Assembly: GCA_963720785.1 (NCBI GenBank) | Contig: CAVRGQ010000003.1 | Location: 124,001 to 188,000 of the forward strand | From: CAVRGQ01 sp963720785 | GTDB taxonomy: Bacteria; Actinomycetota; Acidimicrobiia; IMCC26256; DASPTH01 | DNA length: 64,000 nt | Direction of reading: 5' to 3' | In this document: piece by piece, positions 9,652 through 18,823 of the stretch | Numbering within the stretch: the stretch's first letter is position 1 | Layout of the letters: the number at the start of each line of letters is the position of its first letter | Position numbers and translations under genes: made by a program | The notes under the pieces: model-generated | What the model was told of the DNA's origin: nothing | Seen by the model: the letters and a program-made list of their open reading frames with translations, nothing else | The model's database searches: none

Positions 9652-10476
9652 ATGAGCAAGCCGCGCAAGACCTCCCCCGTGAAGACCTCCGCCCGCAAGA
9701 ACGCAACGCTCCCCGCCCGCGAGTGGGTGACCTTCCCCGATCCCGTCGACGAGGGCCGGACGTGGCAGATCGACGTGACGTTCCTGCTGTCGTCGTGGAC
9801 GTGCATCTTCGGCGCCGGGTGCTGCGGCGTGTACGACCAGCCGACCCCGGAGCTGGGCCACGGGTGCTGCACGTACGGCGCGCACTTCTCCGACAAGGCC
9901 GACCGCGAGCACGTGGTGAAGGTCTCCGCGAAGCTGAAGGACAGCGAGTGGCAGTTCGCGAAGCTCGGCCGCAAGAAGGGGATCTGGAAGCAGGTCGGCA
10001 AGAACGACGACGGCTCCCCCGACTGGCAGACGCGCGTCGTCGACGACGCGTGCATCTTCCTCAACCGCCCGGGCTTCGGGAACGGTGCGGGGTGCGCGCT
10101 GCACCAGTACGCGATGCGCACCGGCGTGCACCACAGCTCGGTCAAGCCCGAGGTGTGCTGGCAGCTGCCGTTGCGCCGCATCGACGACGAGCAGGACGAC
10201 GGCACGGTCGTCTCCCGCCTCACCGAGTTCGGTCGCGACGGCTGGGGTGAGGGCGGCGAGGACTTCGCGTGGTGGTGCACCGAGGAGCCCGCGGCGTTCG
10301 TGGGCACCGTGCCGGTGTACGAGTCAATGGGCCCCGAGATGGAGGCCATGCTGGGCCGCAAGCTGTACAAGCAGGTCGTGGCCTACCTGCAGTCGCGCCG
10401 GGCGGCGGCGAAGGCGCTGCCGATCGTGCCGCACCCGTCCGAGGTGCCGGTGCAGCTCACCCGCAAGAAGAAGTAG
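9652..10476 (+). CDS. conserved Cys-rich protein, possible metal or Fe-S binding
   Basis: 274 residues with a basic N-terminus (about 25 residues) and many cysteines arranged as 'TCIFGAGCCGVY' (about 50-61), 'GHGCCTYGAHF' (about 68-78), 'DACIFLN', 'GAGCALH' and 'KPEVCWQLPLR', ending with a single 'FAWWC'. The spacing CIFLN-GCALH-CWQLP is reminiscent of YkgJ/DUF3109-type zinc or iron-chelating proteins, but I do not recognise the exact family. No signal peptide or membrane segment. It is transcribed away from glcD. Function unknown. Confidence 0.65.
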   Translation: MSKPRKTSPVKTSARKNATLPAREWVTFPDPVDEGRTWQIDVTFLLSSWTCIFGAGCCGVYDQPTPELGHGCCTYGAHFSDKADREHVVKVSAKLKDSEWQFAKLGRKKGIWKQVGKNDDGSPDWQTRVVDDACIFLNRPGFGNGAGCALHQYAMRTGVHHSSVKPEVCWQLPLRRIDDEQDDGTVVSRLTEFGRDGWGEGGEDFAWWCTEEPAAFVGTVPVYESMGPEMEAMLGRKLYKQVVAYLQSRRAAAKALPIVPHPSEVPVQLTRKKK

Positions 10477-10479
10477 CGA

Positions 10480-10503
10480 CCGGCGCTCGAGCCGGCGCTC
10501 GTC
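10480..10503. repeat. 12-bp tandem repeat just after a stop codon
   Basis: Two near-identical 12-base copies (ccggcgctcgag / ccggcgctcgtc) begin four bases after the stop at 10474-10476. Confidence 0.6.
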
Positions 10504-10526
10504 GGTGCGCCCGCCCGCGGTGTTCG

Positions 10527-10868
10527 CTACAGGTAGAGGCCGGTCTGGCCGTCGTCCTTGGTGGTCGCCACCGCGTGGATGTCGCGCTCGCGCAGGATGA
10601 GGTACTCCTCGCCGCGGATCTCGACCTCGTAGCCGGAGTCGGGGGCGAACAGCACGCGGTCGCCCTCCTCCACGTTGCGCACGGTGGGCCCGGCCGCGAC
10701 GACCTCGGCCCAGTCGAGGCGGCGGTTCACGTTGGCGGTCGCGGGGATCAGGATCCCGCCGCGGCTCTTGCGGTCGCCGACCTCGTCGGAGGGCAACACG
10801 AGCAGCCGGTCCGCGGTCATGCGGATCGAGTGCTTCACGTCGTCGTGCGCCTCGCTGGTTGTGGCCAT
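10527..10868 (-). CDS. Cpn10/GroES-family co-chaperonin-like protein
   Basis: 113 residues covering the whole GroES beta-barrel: 'MTADRLLVLPSDEVGDRKSRGG' region (roughly residues 17-38, including the mobile-loop position), 'VVAAGPTV' and 'GDRVLFAPDSGYEVEIRGEEYLIL' (roughly 70-93). It has about a 15-residue N-terminal extension and a C-terminal tail and is not next to a groEL, so it is likely an accessory co-chaperonin rather than the main GroES. The ATG at 10868 follows a TAACCT box by six bases (leaderless). Confidence 0.8.
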   Translation of the reverse strand: MATTSEAHDDVKHSIRMTADRLLVLPSDEVGDRKSRGGILIPATANVNRRLDWAEVVAAGPTVRNVEEGDRVLFAPDSGYEVEIRGEEYLILRERDIHAVATTKDDGQTGLYL

Positions 10869-10874
10869 GCCCGG

Positions 10875-10880
10875 AGGTTA
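10875..10880 (-). promoter_or_regulatory. -10 box TAACCT of the Cpn10-like gene (leaderless)
   Basis: Read on the minus strand, TAACCT ends six bases before the ATG at 10868. The box overlaps the stop codon of the upstream methyltransferase. Confidence 0.5.
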
Positions 10881-11541
10881 CCGGCGCCCGACCACGGTCA
10901 CGAGGTCGAGGGTGGCGCGGAAGCGCCCGGCGCGGGCCGCGGCGGCGAGCGCGTCGATGTCGTCGGGCCGATCGAGCGCGATCGAGCGCAGCGGGAGGCC
11001 GGGTGGTCCGGCGTGCTGCGCGGGGTCGTCGGGATCTGAGCGCATGGTCGTCGTGCTCGACGGTGAAGTGGCCCCAGTCGGTGTCGGTCACCGCGAGCCA
11101 GCCGCCCTGGGGCACGATCCGCCACAGCTCGCGGAGTGCGGCGCCGGGTTCGTCGGTCCACTGGAGCACCCGCTCCACCCGTACGAGGGTCGGTGCCCGA
11201 GCCGGGCGGAACGGAAGCTCGCCCATGGCGGCCCGCACGACGGGGGCACCGGGGCGGGCGCGGCGGACCTCGTGGAGCATCGCCGCGGAGAGGTCGACGT
11301 CGACGGTGCGGGCGCCCCGCGCCGCGGCGAGGCGGCTGAATGCTCCGGGTCCGCTGCCGACGTCGAGCACCAGACTGGTCGTGCCGATGCCGGTGGTGGT
11401 CAGGACCCACTCGCGCAGTTCGCGCACGGCGGACCACGCATCGGTGGCGTGCATCATCGCGACGAGGTGGGCCACGGGATGATCCGGGCGGCCCCCTCGC
11501 TCGGACGCGGCGTCGACGGCGGCGAAGTCGTCCAGCGGCAC
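10878..11541 (-). CDS. class I SAM-dependent methyltransferase (frameshifted)
   Basis: Methyltransf_11-type enzyme: motif I 'LVLDVGSGPGAFSRLAAARG' (about residues 52-71), motif II around 'ARTVDVDLSAAMLHE', and post-motif 'ERVLQWTDEPGAALRELWRIVPQGGWLAVTD' in outline. The frame breaks near 11038-11044; removing one base gives a continuous C-terminus ending at 10878 with 'TLDLVTVVGRR'. Repaired length is 220 residues, short but plausible. The GTG at 11541 is six bases after a TACCGT box and is preferred over the GTG at 11577. Substrate unknown. Confidence 0.75.
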
Positions 11542-11606
11542 CCGGCCACGGTAGCGACCGGCTGAAGGAACCCTCACTGGCTTCGGGCACCCTCACCTGC
11601 TCCGGC

Positions 11607-11612
11607 TAGCCT
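11607..11612 (+). promoter_or_regulatory. -10 box TAGCCT of ctaB (leaderless)
   Basis: TAGCCT ends eight bases before the ctaB ATG at 11621, with no Shine-Dalgarno in between. Confidence 0.5.
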
Positions 11613-11620
11613 CGCTGCCG

Positions 11621-12595
11621 ATGGCCGACACCTCCCACGTCGCCGGGCACGCAGTGCCGCCAGTGACGAACAGTGGGACCGGCGCCGCCCAGGCGGCCGG
11701 TGCGAGCCGGGCCCAGAAGGTCCGCAGCACGGCCCTCGCGTACTTCCACCTGACCAAGCCGCGCGTGATCGAGCTGCTGCTCGTCACCACTTTGCCGGCG
11801 ATGATCCTCGCCGCGGGCGAGATGCCGTCGCTGTGGTTGATCCTGTGCGTGCTCGTGGGCGGAGCCCTCTCGGCCGGCGGCGCCAACACGATCAACTGCT
11901 GGATCGAGCGCGACCGCGACCACCTCATGCGCCGCACTGCGCACCGCCCGCTCCCCCAGGGCAACGTCGACCCCAACGGCGCGCTCGTGTTCGGCCTCGT
12001 GCTCGAGGCGCTCGCGTTCGGCCTGCTGTGGTCGACGGTGAACCTGCTGAGCGCCACCCTCGCGGTGAGCGCCATGTTGTTCTACGTGTTCGTGTACACG
12101 ATCTGGCTGAAGCCGCGCAGCGCGCAGAACATCGTGATCGGCGGCGCCGCCGGTGCGGTGCCCGCGCTCGTGGGCTGGTCGGCGGTCACCGGCAGCCTCG
12201 CCGCGCCGGCGTGGGTGCTGTTCGCGATCGTGTTCTTCTGGACACCGCCGCACTTCTGGGCCCTGTCGCTGCGCTACTTCGACGACTACAAGAACGCGGG
12301 CTTCCCGATGCTGCCCGTGGTCAAGGGCGTCAAGGTCGCGGTGCGCCAGATCGTCATCTACACGGTCGTGGTCATCGCGACCAGCTTCCTCCTGCCGGTC
12401 ACCACCGACGAGGTCGGCGTGATCTACATCGTCAGCGCGGCGGTGCTCGGCATCCTGTTCCTCGTGCAGGCGATCCGCCTCGCGAAGGACTCGACCCCGG
12501 AGCGGGCGATCAAGCTGTTCACCTACTCGAACACGTATCTCGCGCTGCTCTTCGCCGCCGTTGCCGTCGACGTCCTCGTCACCCACGCCACCTGA
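11621..12595 (+). CDS. ctaB: protohaem IX farnesyltransferase CtaB
   Basis: UbiA-superfamily membrane prenyltransferase that converts haem B to haem O for cytochrome c oxidase. 324 residues with about eight to nine membrane segments. The first Asp-rich motif is 'NCWIERDRDHLMRRTAHRPL' (about residues 90-109, NxxxDxxxD type), and the second region is 'ALSLRYFDDYKNAGFPMLP'. The N-terminal about 35 residues are an extra hydrophilic stretch. ctaA lies separately at 35000-35953. The next gene, a TlpA-type thioredoxin, overlaps its end by 35 bases, so both probably serve oxidase assembly. Confidence 0.93.
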   Translation: MADTSHVAGHAVPPVTNSGTGAAQAAGASRAQKVRSTALAYFHLTKPRVIELLLVTTLPAMILAAGEMPSLWLILCVLVGGALSAGGANTINCWIERDRDHLMRRTAHRPLPQGNVDPNGALVFGLVLEALAFGLLWSTVNLLSATLAVSAMLFYVFVYTIWLKPRSAQNIVIGGAAGAVPALVGWSAVTGSLAAPAWVLFAIVFFWTPPHFWALSLRYFDDYKNAGFPMLPVVKGVKVAVRQIVIYTVVVIATSFLLPVTTDEVGVIYIVSAAVLGILFLVQAIRLAKDSTPERAIKLFTYSNTYLALLFAAVAVDVLVTHAT

Positions 12596-13205
12596 TCCCG
12601 TCGCAGACGCGGCTGAGCCCACCACGGATGGTGGGCCGGGGCAGGCGGGCCCGACCCGGCGGGGCAAGTGGATCCTCGCGGGGATCGCGATCGCGCTCGT
12701 GGTGATCGTCGGCGGGATCACCGCCGCGGTGATCGCGTCGTCGGGCGACTCCGGCTCCGCCGACGCTCCACGCGCGAACTCCGCCGGTGTCGGGAAGCCC
12801 GCCCCCGACTTCGAGCTCACCACGCTCGACGGCAAGACGGTGAAGCTCTCCGACTACAAGGGCACGCCGGTGGTGCTCAACTTCTGGGCGTCGTGGTGCA
12901 CACCGTGCCGCAAGGAGTTCCCCGAGTTCCGCACTGCGCTCGCCGACGCAAAGGGCAAGTGGGCGCTCGTCGGCGTGAACACCCAGGACAACATCGAGTC
13001 CGACGGGCGGAGCTTCGCCAAGGAGCAGCAGGCGACGTGGCCGAACGGCTTCGACGCCGACGGCGCCGTGGCCCTGGGCTACGGCGTGAAGGAGCTCCCC
13101 CAGACCTTCTTCATCGACAAGTTGGGCATCGTGCGCGCCCACCTGTACGGCGGGCTCTCCGCCGACGACCTGCAGGAGCAGCTGCAGAAGCTCGGCGCGA
13201 CCTGA
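12561..13205 (+). CDS. TlpA/ResA-type membrane-anchored thioredoxin
   Basis: 214 residues: a Pro/Ser-rich cytoplasmic N-terminus, one membrane anchor 'WILAGIAIALVVIVGGITAA' (about 37-56), then an extracytoplasmic AhpC/TSA-Redoxin domain with the active site 'FWASWCTPCRKEFPEF' (WCxxC, about residue 112) and cis-Pro segment 'GVKELPQTFFID'. It likely keeps cysteines of cytochromes or the CuA site reduced, fitting its overlap with ctaB. The TTG at 12561 is the only plausible start giving the hydrophilic lead and is uncertain. Confidence 0.85.
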   Translation: MPSTSSSPTPPDPVADAAEPTTDGGPGQAGPTRRGKWILAGIAIALVVIVGGITAAVIASSGDSGSADAPRANSAGVGKPAPDFELTTLDGKTVKLSDYKGTPVVLNFWASWCTPCRKEFPEFRTALADAKGKWALVGVNTQDNIESDGRSFAKEQQATWPNGFDADGAVALGYGVKELPQTFFIDKLGIVRAHLYGGLSADDLQEQLQKLGAT

Positions 13206-13248
13206 TCGAGACGCGCCCTGATCGAGACGCGCCCTGATCGAGACGCGC
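13201..13248. repeat. three exact 16-bp tandem copies that include a stop codon
   Basis: The unit cctgatcgagacgcgc occurs three times in a row. The first copy contains the TGA of the thioredoxin gene, so the stop and its 3' flank have been duplicated twice. Confidence 0.85.
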
Positions 13249-13258
13249 CCGACGTGCC

Positions 13259-13291
13259 GTGGCACCGGACCCACGAGGGATCCGGTGCCAC
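13259..13291. terminator. bidirectional hairpin between convergent genes
   Basis: A perfect 11-bp stem (gtggcaccgga / tccggtgccac) with an 11-base loop stands between the thioredoxin and ABC permease stops. There is no clear T tract, common in GC-rich actinobacteria. Confidence 0.65.
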
Positions 13292-13312
13292 GAACTCGCC
13301 GACTCGTGCGGC

Positions 13313-15860
13313 TCACGCGGTGATCGCGTCCAGCACGTCGAGGCGGGCCGCCCGCCGGGCGGGCAACGCCGCCGCCAGCACCGCGGCCACCGTCGCCGCC
13401 AGGGCCAAGAGGGCCAGGCGCACGGTGGGCACGGCAAGGTGGTCGATGCCCTCGCCCGAGAGCGCGTCCACCAGCACCCACCCGAAGCCGAGCCCGAGCG
13501 CGACGCCGACTGCCGTGCCCAGCAGCGCGATCAGCGCCGCCTCCCACCGAACCCCGGCGCGCACCTGGCGGCGCTGCATGCCGACGGCGCGGAGCAGGCC
13601 GAGCTCCCGGCGCCGCTCTACCACCGACAGGGCCAGCGTGTTGGCAATGCCGAACAGGGAGATCACCACGGCCAGGAAGAGCAGTACGTAGATCAGGTTC
13701 AGCATCTTGTCGATGTTCCCCGCGACCTGCGCCTTGAACTCGGCGGGCGTGGCGAGCTGCGCAGTGGGCGTCGAGCCCAGCGCCGTCTCGATGGCGGCTC
13801 GGGCCGTCGCGGTGGACACGCCCGGTGCGTCGGTCACGAACAACGCCTGGTCGACGGGGTGGGCGACGTTCGCGTCGAACGCGGCGCGCCCGACCGTGTA
13901 GTCACCCAGCGGATCGCGCAGCGTGTAGAGCACGGCGATCGAGAAACGCTGCGCGCCGGTCTCGGCGAACCGCATCGTCACCGTGTCACCCAGGTGCCAA
14001 CCGTTGTCGACCGCCACCTGCTCGCGCACGCCGAGCTCGTGGGCGCCGAGCGCCGACAACGAACCCGCCTGCACGCCCGCGTCGATGTGGTCGCTGATCA
14101 CCGACGGGTCGATGCCCGTGACCTGCACGGTGTCGCCGCCGAGTTGCGCCGGCGTCAGCCGGAACGACGTGACCGAGGCGGTCTCGGGCAGCGCGTCGAG
14201 CGTGCGCTCGACCGTGGGGCTGAGCCCGTCCCGCACCTGCAGCGGTGTCACGACCCAGTCGCTGCGCAGCGCCGAGTCGATGTTGGCGTCGATCGACGCG
14301 CGCACCGAGGCGGCCAGCACCGAGATGAGCACCACGAGGGCCACGCCGATCGTCAGCGCCGACGCGGTGGCGGAGGTCCGCTTCGGGTTGCGCACCGCGT
14401 TGTCGCGAGCAAGTGCGCCGGTCACGCCGCGGAAGACGGCCAGTGGCGTGCCGACCACCCGCACGAAGCGCGGGGCCACGACGGGACCCAGCACGACCAC
14501 GCCGGTGAACACCGCGAGCGCTCCGGCCGCGAGACCGATCGCGGCGCCCGAGGTGCTGCCGGCGGCGATGAGGGCCATGCCGCCGCCGGCCAGGACCGTC
14601 CCGATGACGGCCCGGCGACGTGACGTGCCCGACGAGTCGACGGCCACGTCGCGCATCGCCGCGATGGGGGCGATCCTCGACGCGCGTCGCGCCGGCAGGA
14701 AGGCGGCGAGCACGGTCACCACGGTGCCGACGGCCATGGCGGTGACCACCGCGCCGGTGCCGACCACGGTCGGGCCGCTCGGCAGCTCGATCCCGAAGGA
14801 CTCGAACAGCGCGGCGAGCCCGTGGGCCAGACCGATGCCGAGCACGGTGCCGAGCGCGGACGCCACGACGCCCACGACCACGGCCTCGGCCACCACCATT
14901 CGCAGCACCTGGCGACGGGACGACCCGATCGCCCGGAGCATCGCCGTCTCGCGCGTGCGCTGGGCGACGGTGATCGAGAAGGCGTTGAAGATCACGAACC
15001 CACCCACGATCAGCGCGACGACCGCGAACACCATCAGGAAGGTGCCGAGGAAGGCCATGCCCGCGTGCGCGGCGTCCCGGGCCTGCTCGACCGCGGCGCG
15101 GCCGGTGAGGACCTCGTAGTCAGCCGATGTGCCGGTGCCCGCGAGCGCGGCGCGGATCCGGGAGGCGACCTGCTGTTGGGTCACGCCCGCGGCGGCGACG
15201 GCGCGCACGCTGTCGACCCGTCCGGGCTCGCCCAAGGTGGCGCGTGCGGTGGCCGGGGTGAACGCGACCACACCGGCGCCACCGGCGTCGTCGGCCGTGC
15301 CGTAGGTGGCGACACCGCTCACGGTGTAGCGGGCGCTCCCCGACGGCGTGAGCACACCGACCTCGTCACCGGGTGCGAAGCCGCCGTCCCGGGCCGAGGC
15401 CCGGTCGATGACGATCTCGTCGTCGGTCGCCGGGGCCCGGCCCGCGACGAGGTGCAGGGGGTTGAGCGACGGGGCCGACGGCCACGCCATGCCGATGGGC
15501 AGGGCCTGGTCGGCGCCGGCGTCGACGAGCTTGCCGTCGCGTCCGATCAGGCGCGCGCTGCCGCCGACGATGCCGTCGGCCGCGGCCACGCCGGGCACGG
15601 CCCGGACCTGGTCGACGACCGACGCGGGGATGCTGCCCCGGGTCGTGCCCATCTGGCCGTCGTCGACGGTGTTGCGCGACTGCACGACGGCTCCGGTCGA
15701 CGCGAACTCCGTCGCGGCGATGCCGTCGTACGCGTTGCGGATGGTGTCAGTGAGCACGAGGGTGCCCGCCATGAACGCCACACCGAGGACGGTGGCCATG
15801 GCGGTGAGCAGGAAGCGGGCGCGGCCCGCACGGACGGTCTGGATCGCGAGACGGAACATG
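13313..15860 (-). CDS. FtsX/MacB-type ABC transporter permease
   Basis: About 849 residues from 'MFRLAIQTVRAGRARFLLTAMATVLGVAFMAG' (outline) with one N-terminal membrane segment, a large extracytoplasmic MacB_PCD domain, three membrane segments around residue 270-400 with 'TRETAMLRAIGSSRRQVLRM', and a duplicated second half ending in FtsX segments with 'RRRELGLLRAVGMQRRQVRAG'. This two-FtsX-domain layout is typical of lipoprotein/antibiotic exporters in actinobacteria. In the given sequence it is in frame with the ATPase upstream, giving one 1110-residue fused reading frame; I treat them as two genes because the join depends on a six-base homopolymer at 15869-15874. Confidence 0.88.
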
Positions 15861-16645
15861 GTGATCAGCCCCCCAGGACGCGCATGCGCGTCGAGCACGG
15901 AGTCGGACGTGGGGTCGAGCAGCTCCCCGACGACGCGGCCGTCGGCGAGGAAGACGGCGCGGTCCGCGTAGGACGCGGCGACCGGGTCGTGGGTGACCAT
16001 CACGATGGTCTGGCCGAGCTCGCGGACCGCGGTGCGCATGAACGACAGGATCTCGGCGCCGGTGCGCGAGTCGAGGTTGCCGGTCGGCTCGTCGGCGAAC
16101 ACGATCTCCGGACGGCTCGCCAACGCGCGGGCCACGGCGACGCGCTGCTGCTGGCCGCCGGAGAGCTCCGACGGGCGGTGGGTGAGGCGCCGGCCGAGGC
16201 CGACGGTCGCGACGACCTCGTCGACCCAGGCCCGGTCGGGACGGCGGCGGGCAAGGCGCATGGGCAGCTCGATGTTCTCCGCGGCGGTGAGCGTCGGGAT
16301 CAGGTTGAACTGCTGGAACACGAAGCCGACGCGGTCGCGGCGCAACCGGGTGAGCCGGCGGTCGTCGAGGGTGGAGAGATCGGTGTCGCCGATCCAGACG
16401 CTTCCGCTCGTGAGGGTGTCGAGGCCCGCGAGCGTGTGCATGAGGGTCGACTTGCCCGAGCCCGACGGGCCCATGATCGCGGTGAAGCGCCCGCCCTCGA
16501 AGTCGACGGTGACGTCGTCGAGGGCCCGGACCTGGGCCTCGCCGCGTCCGTAGACCTTGACCGCGCCGACGGCGCGTGCGGCCGGCGCGGTACCGGCCCG
16601 GGCCTGTGGTGTTGGACGTTCGGTGGTCGTGGTGGTCGTGGTCAT
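15861..16645 (-). CDS. MacB/LolD-type ABC transporter ATPase (reads into permease)
   Basis: ATPase of the FtsX-type exporter: Walker A 'GPSGSGKSTLMH' (about residues 62-73), Q-loop 'FVFQQFNLIP', signature 'LSGGQQQRVAVARAL', Walker B 'IVFADEPTGNLDS', H-loop 'IVMVTHDPVAAS'. The N-terminus begins with a run of seven Thr. No stop codon is present before the permease. If the C-run at 15869-15874 were one base shorter, the ATPase would end in Gly-Gly-TGA five bases before the permease ATG, the normal arrangement. A Shine-Dalgarno-like gggag precedes the ATG at 16645. Divergent from the histidine kinase. Confidence 0.88.
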
Positions 16646-16780
16646 CTGGGGCTCCCTCTCGTCGTCCGGCTGCTGGGCCGGGCCCACGTCCTGGCGTCGT
16701 GGGTGCTGGGTCCAGCGTGCGGGAATGGAGGCGTGGGGTCGTCGGCCGGGAGGCGCGTCGTGGGATGCCGGGCGGGCGAT

Positions 16781-16826
16781 CCTCCGGAGGTCCGATCGCC
16801 GCCGCGTACGTCTCGGGATGTACGCG
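16781..16826. promoter_or_regulatory. two palindromic elements between the ABC exporter and histidine kinase
   Basis: A perfect 10-bp palindrome cctccggagg is at 16781-16790. A second inverted repeat, CGCGTAC (16803-16809) and GTACGCG (16820-16826) with a ten-base spacer, lies 43 bases before the kinase -10 box. Both are placed to control the divergent exporter and two-component operons. The likely binder is the NarL-type regulator at 18092, by analogy with self-regulated export systems. Confidence 0.4.
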
Positions 16827-16868
16827 CCCGTCAGCCGCGAGACCGATGCACCGGTGCCGAAGGCTCGG

Positions 16869-16874
16869 TACCGT
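16869..16874 (+). promoter_or_regulatory. -10 box TACCGT of the histidine kinase (leaderless)
   Basis: TACCGT ends six bases before an in-frame GTG at 16881, supporting that codon over the ATG at 16818, which overlaps the inverted repeat. Confidence 0.5.
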
Positions 16875-16880
16875 GAGGTG

Positions 16881-18095
16881 GTGACGGCCGACCTCGATGT
16901 GACGAACCGGTTCTCTGCGCTCGGCGAGCGGTTGCGGGCCATGAACCCGTGGGTGGTCGACGGCGTGATGGCCGCAGTGTTCGTGGTCATGGGCCTGGCG
17001 ACCACTGCGAGTCGGGGGAACGTCTCCAAGGACCTCTACGAGCCGCAGGACGCCTTCGCGGTGTTCCTCGTGCTGGTGGCGACCGTGCCGTTCGTGTTCC
17101 GGCGACGCGCCCCCCTGATCGTGTTGCTGGTGTGCACGACTGCGGTCGTGATCGACAGCCTGCTCGGGCACAACGAGGGCGCGCTCCCCTTCTTCCTGTG
17201 GGTTGCGGTGGTCACTGTCGGCGCAATGTGCCCGTTGTGGAAGGTGGCCGTGGCCGCGGGCTGGATCTTCCTGGGCCTCCTCCTGCTGGTCCTGGCCGAC
17301 GGCGGCCCGCTGAGCACGAGCGGCTTCGCGCTGAACTGCGCGCTGTTCGCCGCGATGTTCATGTTCGGCTTCAGCCTGAAGAGTCGCAAGGAACGGATCG
17401 ATGCGCTCGAGGAGCGGGCTGCCGCGCTGGAGCGCGAGAAAGAGGAAGAGGCGCGGCGGGCCGTCGCCGACGAGCGGCTCCACATCGCGCGCGAGTTGCA
17501 CGACGTGGTCGCGCACTCCATGGGCGTCATCGCGGTGCAGGCGTCGGTCGGCGAGCACGTGATCGACTCCGATCCCGAGCAGGCCAAGCAGGCGTTGCAC
17601 GCCATCTCCGACGTCAGCCGTTCCACGCTGGCGGAGATCCGCCAGATGCTCGGCGTGCTGCGTGACATTTCGGACGACGGCGGACCGGCGTACGCACCCG
17701 CACCCGGTCTCGGTGAGCTCGGCCGGCTCACCCGGGAGCTGGAGGGCGCCGGGCTCCCCGTCGAGGTGGCCTACGAGGGCGCGCGGGTCGAGGTGCCCCG
17801 GGGCGTGGACCTCACCGCGTACCGGATCGTGCAGGAGGCGCTCACGAACGTGTTGAAGCACGCCGGGCCGGCGCAGGCCCGGGTCGTCGTCCGCTACGAG
17901 CCCGGTGCGCTCGGGCTGGAGATCCGCGACGACGGTCGCGGCGTGAACGGGCGGGCGACCGCGGCACGCGGCGGCCACGGACTGGTGGGGATGCGCGAGC
18001 GGGTGGCGGTGTACGGCGGAACGCTCGAGGCCGGCGCCTGCACCGGTGGTGGCTTCCGTGTGGTCGCCACCCTCCCCTACGCGGAGCCGACGTGA
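16881..18095 (+). CDS. NarL-type sensor histidine kinase
   Basis: 404 residues. N-terminal membrane region with four to five segments (about residues 20-155), a short coiled linker 'EERAAALEREKEEEARRAV', HisKA_3 dimerisation box 'LHIARELHDVVAHSMGVIAV' (phospho-acceptor His in ELHD, about residue 205), and an HATPase domain with 'VQEALTNVLKHAG' (N box), 'DDGRGVNG' and 'GHGLVGMRERV'. It senses an unknown envelope signal. Its stop overlaps the GTG of the response regulator (GTGA). Divergence from an FtsX-type exporter suggests envelope or antibiotic stress; that is inference. Confidence 0.9.
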   Translation: MTADLDVTNRFSALGERLRAMNPWVVDGVMAAVFVVMGLATTASRGNVSKDLYEPQDAFAVFLVLVATVPFVFRRRAPLIVLLVCTTAVVIDSLLGHNEGALPFFLWVAVVTVGAMCPLWKVAVAAGWIFLGLLLLVLADGGPLSTSGFALNCALFAAMFMFGFSLKSRKERIDALEERAAALEREKEEEARRAVADERLHIARELHDVVAHSMGVIAVQASVGEHVIDSDPEQAKQALHAISDVSRSTLAEIRQMLGVLRDISDDGGPAYAPAPGLGELGRLTRELEGAGLPVEVAYEGARVEVPRGVDLTAYRIVQEALTNVLKHAGPAQARVVVRYEPGALGLEIRDDGRGVNGRATAARGGHGLVGMRERVAVYGGTLEAGACTGGGFRVVATLPYAEPT

Positions 18096-18791
18096 CTGCC
18101 GACGTGACTGCCGGCGTGATCCGGGTCGCGGTCGCCGACGACCAGGCGCTGGTGCGTAGCGGGTTCGCGGTGCTGCTGGGTTCGGCCGACGACATCGAGG
18201 TCGTCGGCGAGGCCGCGGACGGCGCCGCCGCGTTGGCGCTCGTCGCCGCGGGCGCGCCCGGACGTGATCCTGATGGACATCCGCATGCCCGAGATGGACG
18301 GGATCGAGGCGACGCGACAGATCATGGCGTCGCCCGCCGCGACGGTGACGAAGGTCCTGATCCTCACGACGTTCGACCACGACGAGTACGTGTTCGAGGC
18401 ACTCCGAGCCGGCGCGAGCGGGTTCCTGCTCAAGGACACCTTGCCGGTCGACCTGCTCGCCGCGGTGCGCGTGGTGGCCGCCGGAGATGCACTCCTCGCG
18501 CCGAGCATCACCCGGCGCCTGATCGAGGAGTTCGCGACCGGCGATCACGACGTCGCGGCACCGAATGCGCCGCATCCGGGCATCGCGGAGCTGACCGAGC
18601 GCGAGCGCGAGATCCTCCTCGCGGTGGCGGCCGGACTGTCGAACGCGGAGATCGCGGAGACGATGTTCATCTCGCACGCGACCGCGAAGACCCACGTGAG
18701 CCGGCTGCTCACCAAGCTCGACGCGCGCGACCGCGCGCAACTCGTGATGATCGCCTACGAGTCGGGCGTCGTGGTGCCCGGCGCCACCTGA
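18092..18791 (+). CDS. NarL/LuxR-family response regulator (frameshifted)
   Basis: Receiver domain followed by a GerE/LuxR HTH. The acidic pocket 'VAVADDQALVRSGF' and the phospho-acceptor 'VILMDIRMPEMDGIE' lie on either side of a +1 shift at about 18255-18262; removing one base gives 'GAPDVILMDIRMP'. The conserved Lys is in 'GFLLKDT'. The HTH is 'LTEREREILLAVAAGLSNAEIAETMFISHATAKTHVSRLL' in outline (about residues 170-210). Repaired length is 232 residues. It is the partner of the overlapping histidine kinase. Confidence 0.9.
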
Positions 18792-18811
18792 CCCTCTGGG
18801 AGCGGGCGGTC

Positions 18812-18817
18812 TACTCT
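18812..18817 (+). promoter_or_regulatory. -10 box TACTCT of the PEP-mutase-family gene (leaderless)
   Basis: TACTCT ends six bases before the GTG at 18824. Confidence 0.5.
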
Positions 18818-18823
18818 GGCTCC

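Noticed and set aside
13201..13248. Three direct repeats considered as a mini CRISPR array.
   Set aside because: Copies are contiguous with no spacers and contain a gene's stop codon.
16818..16880. ATG at 16818 as the histidine kinase start.
   Set aside because: It overlaps an inverted repeat and precedes the -10 box; GTG 16881 has the standard leaderless spacing.
13313..17029. A single very long minus-strand frame starting at 17029.
   Set aside because: The part before 16645 is antisense to the histidine kinase start and contains no domain; the ATPase begins at 16645 with its own ribosome site.
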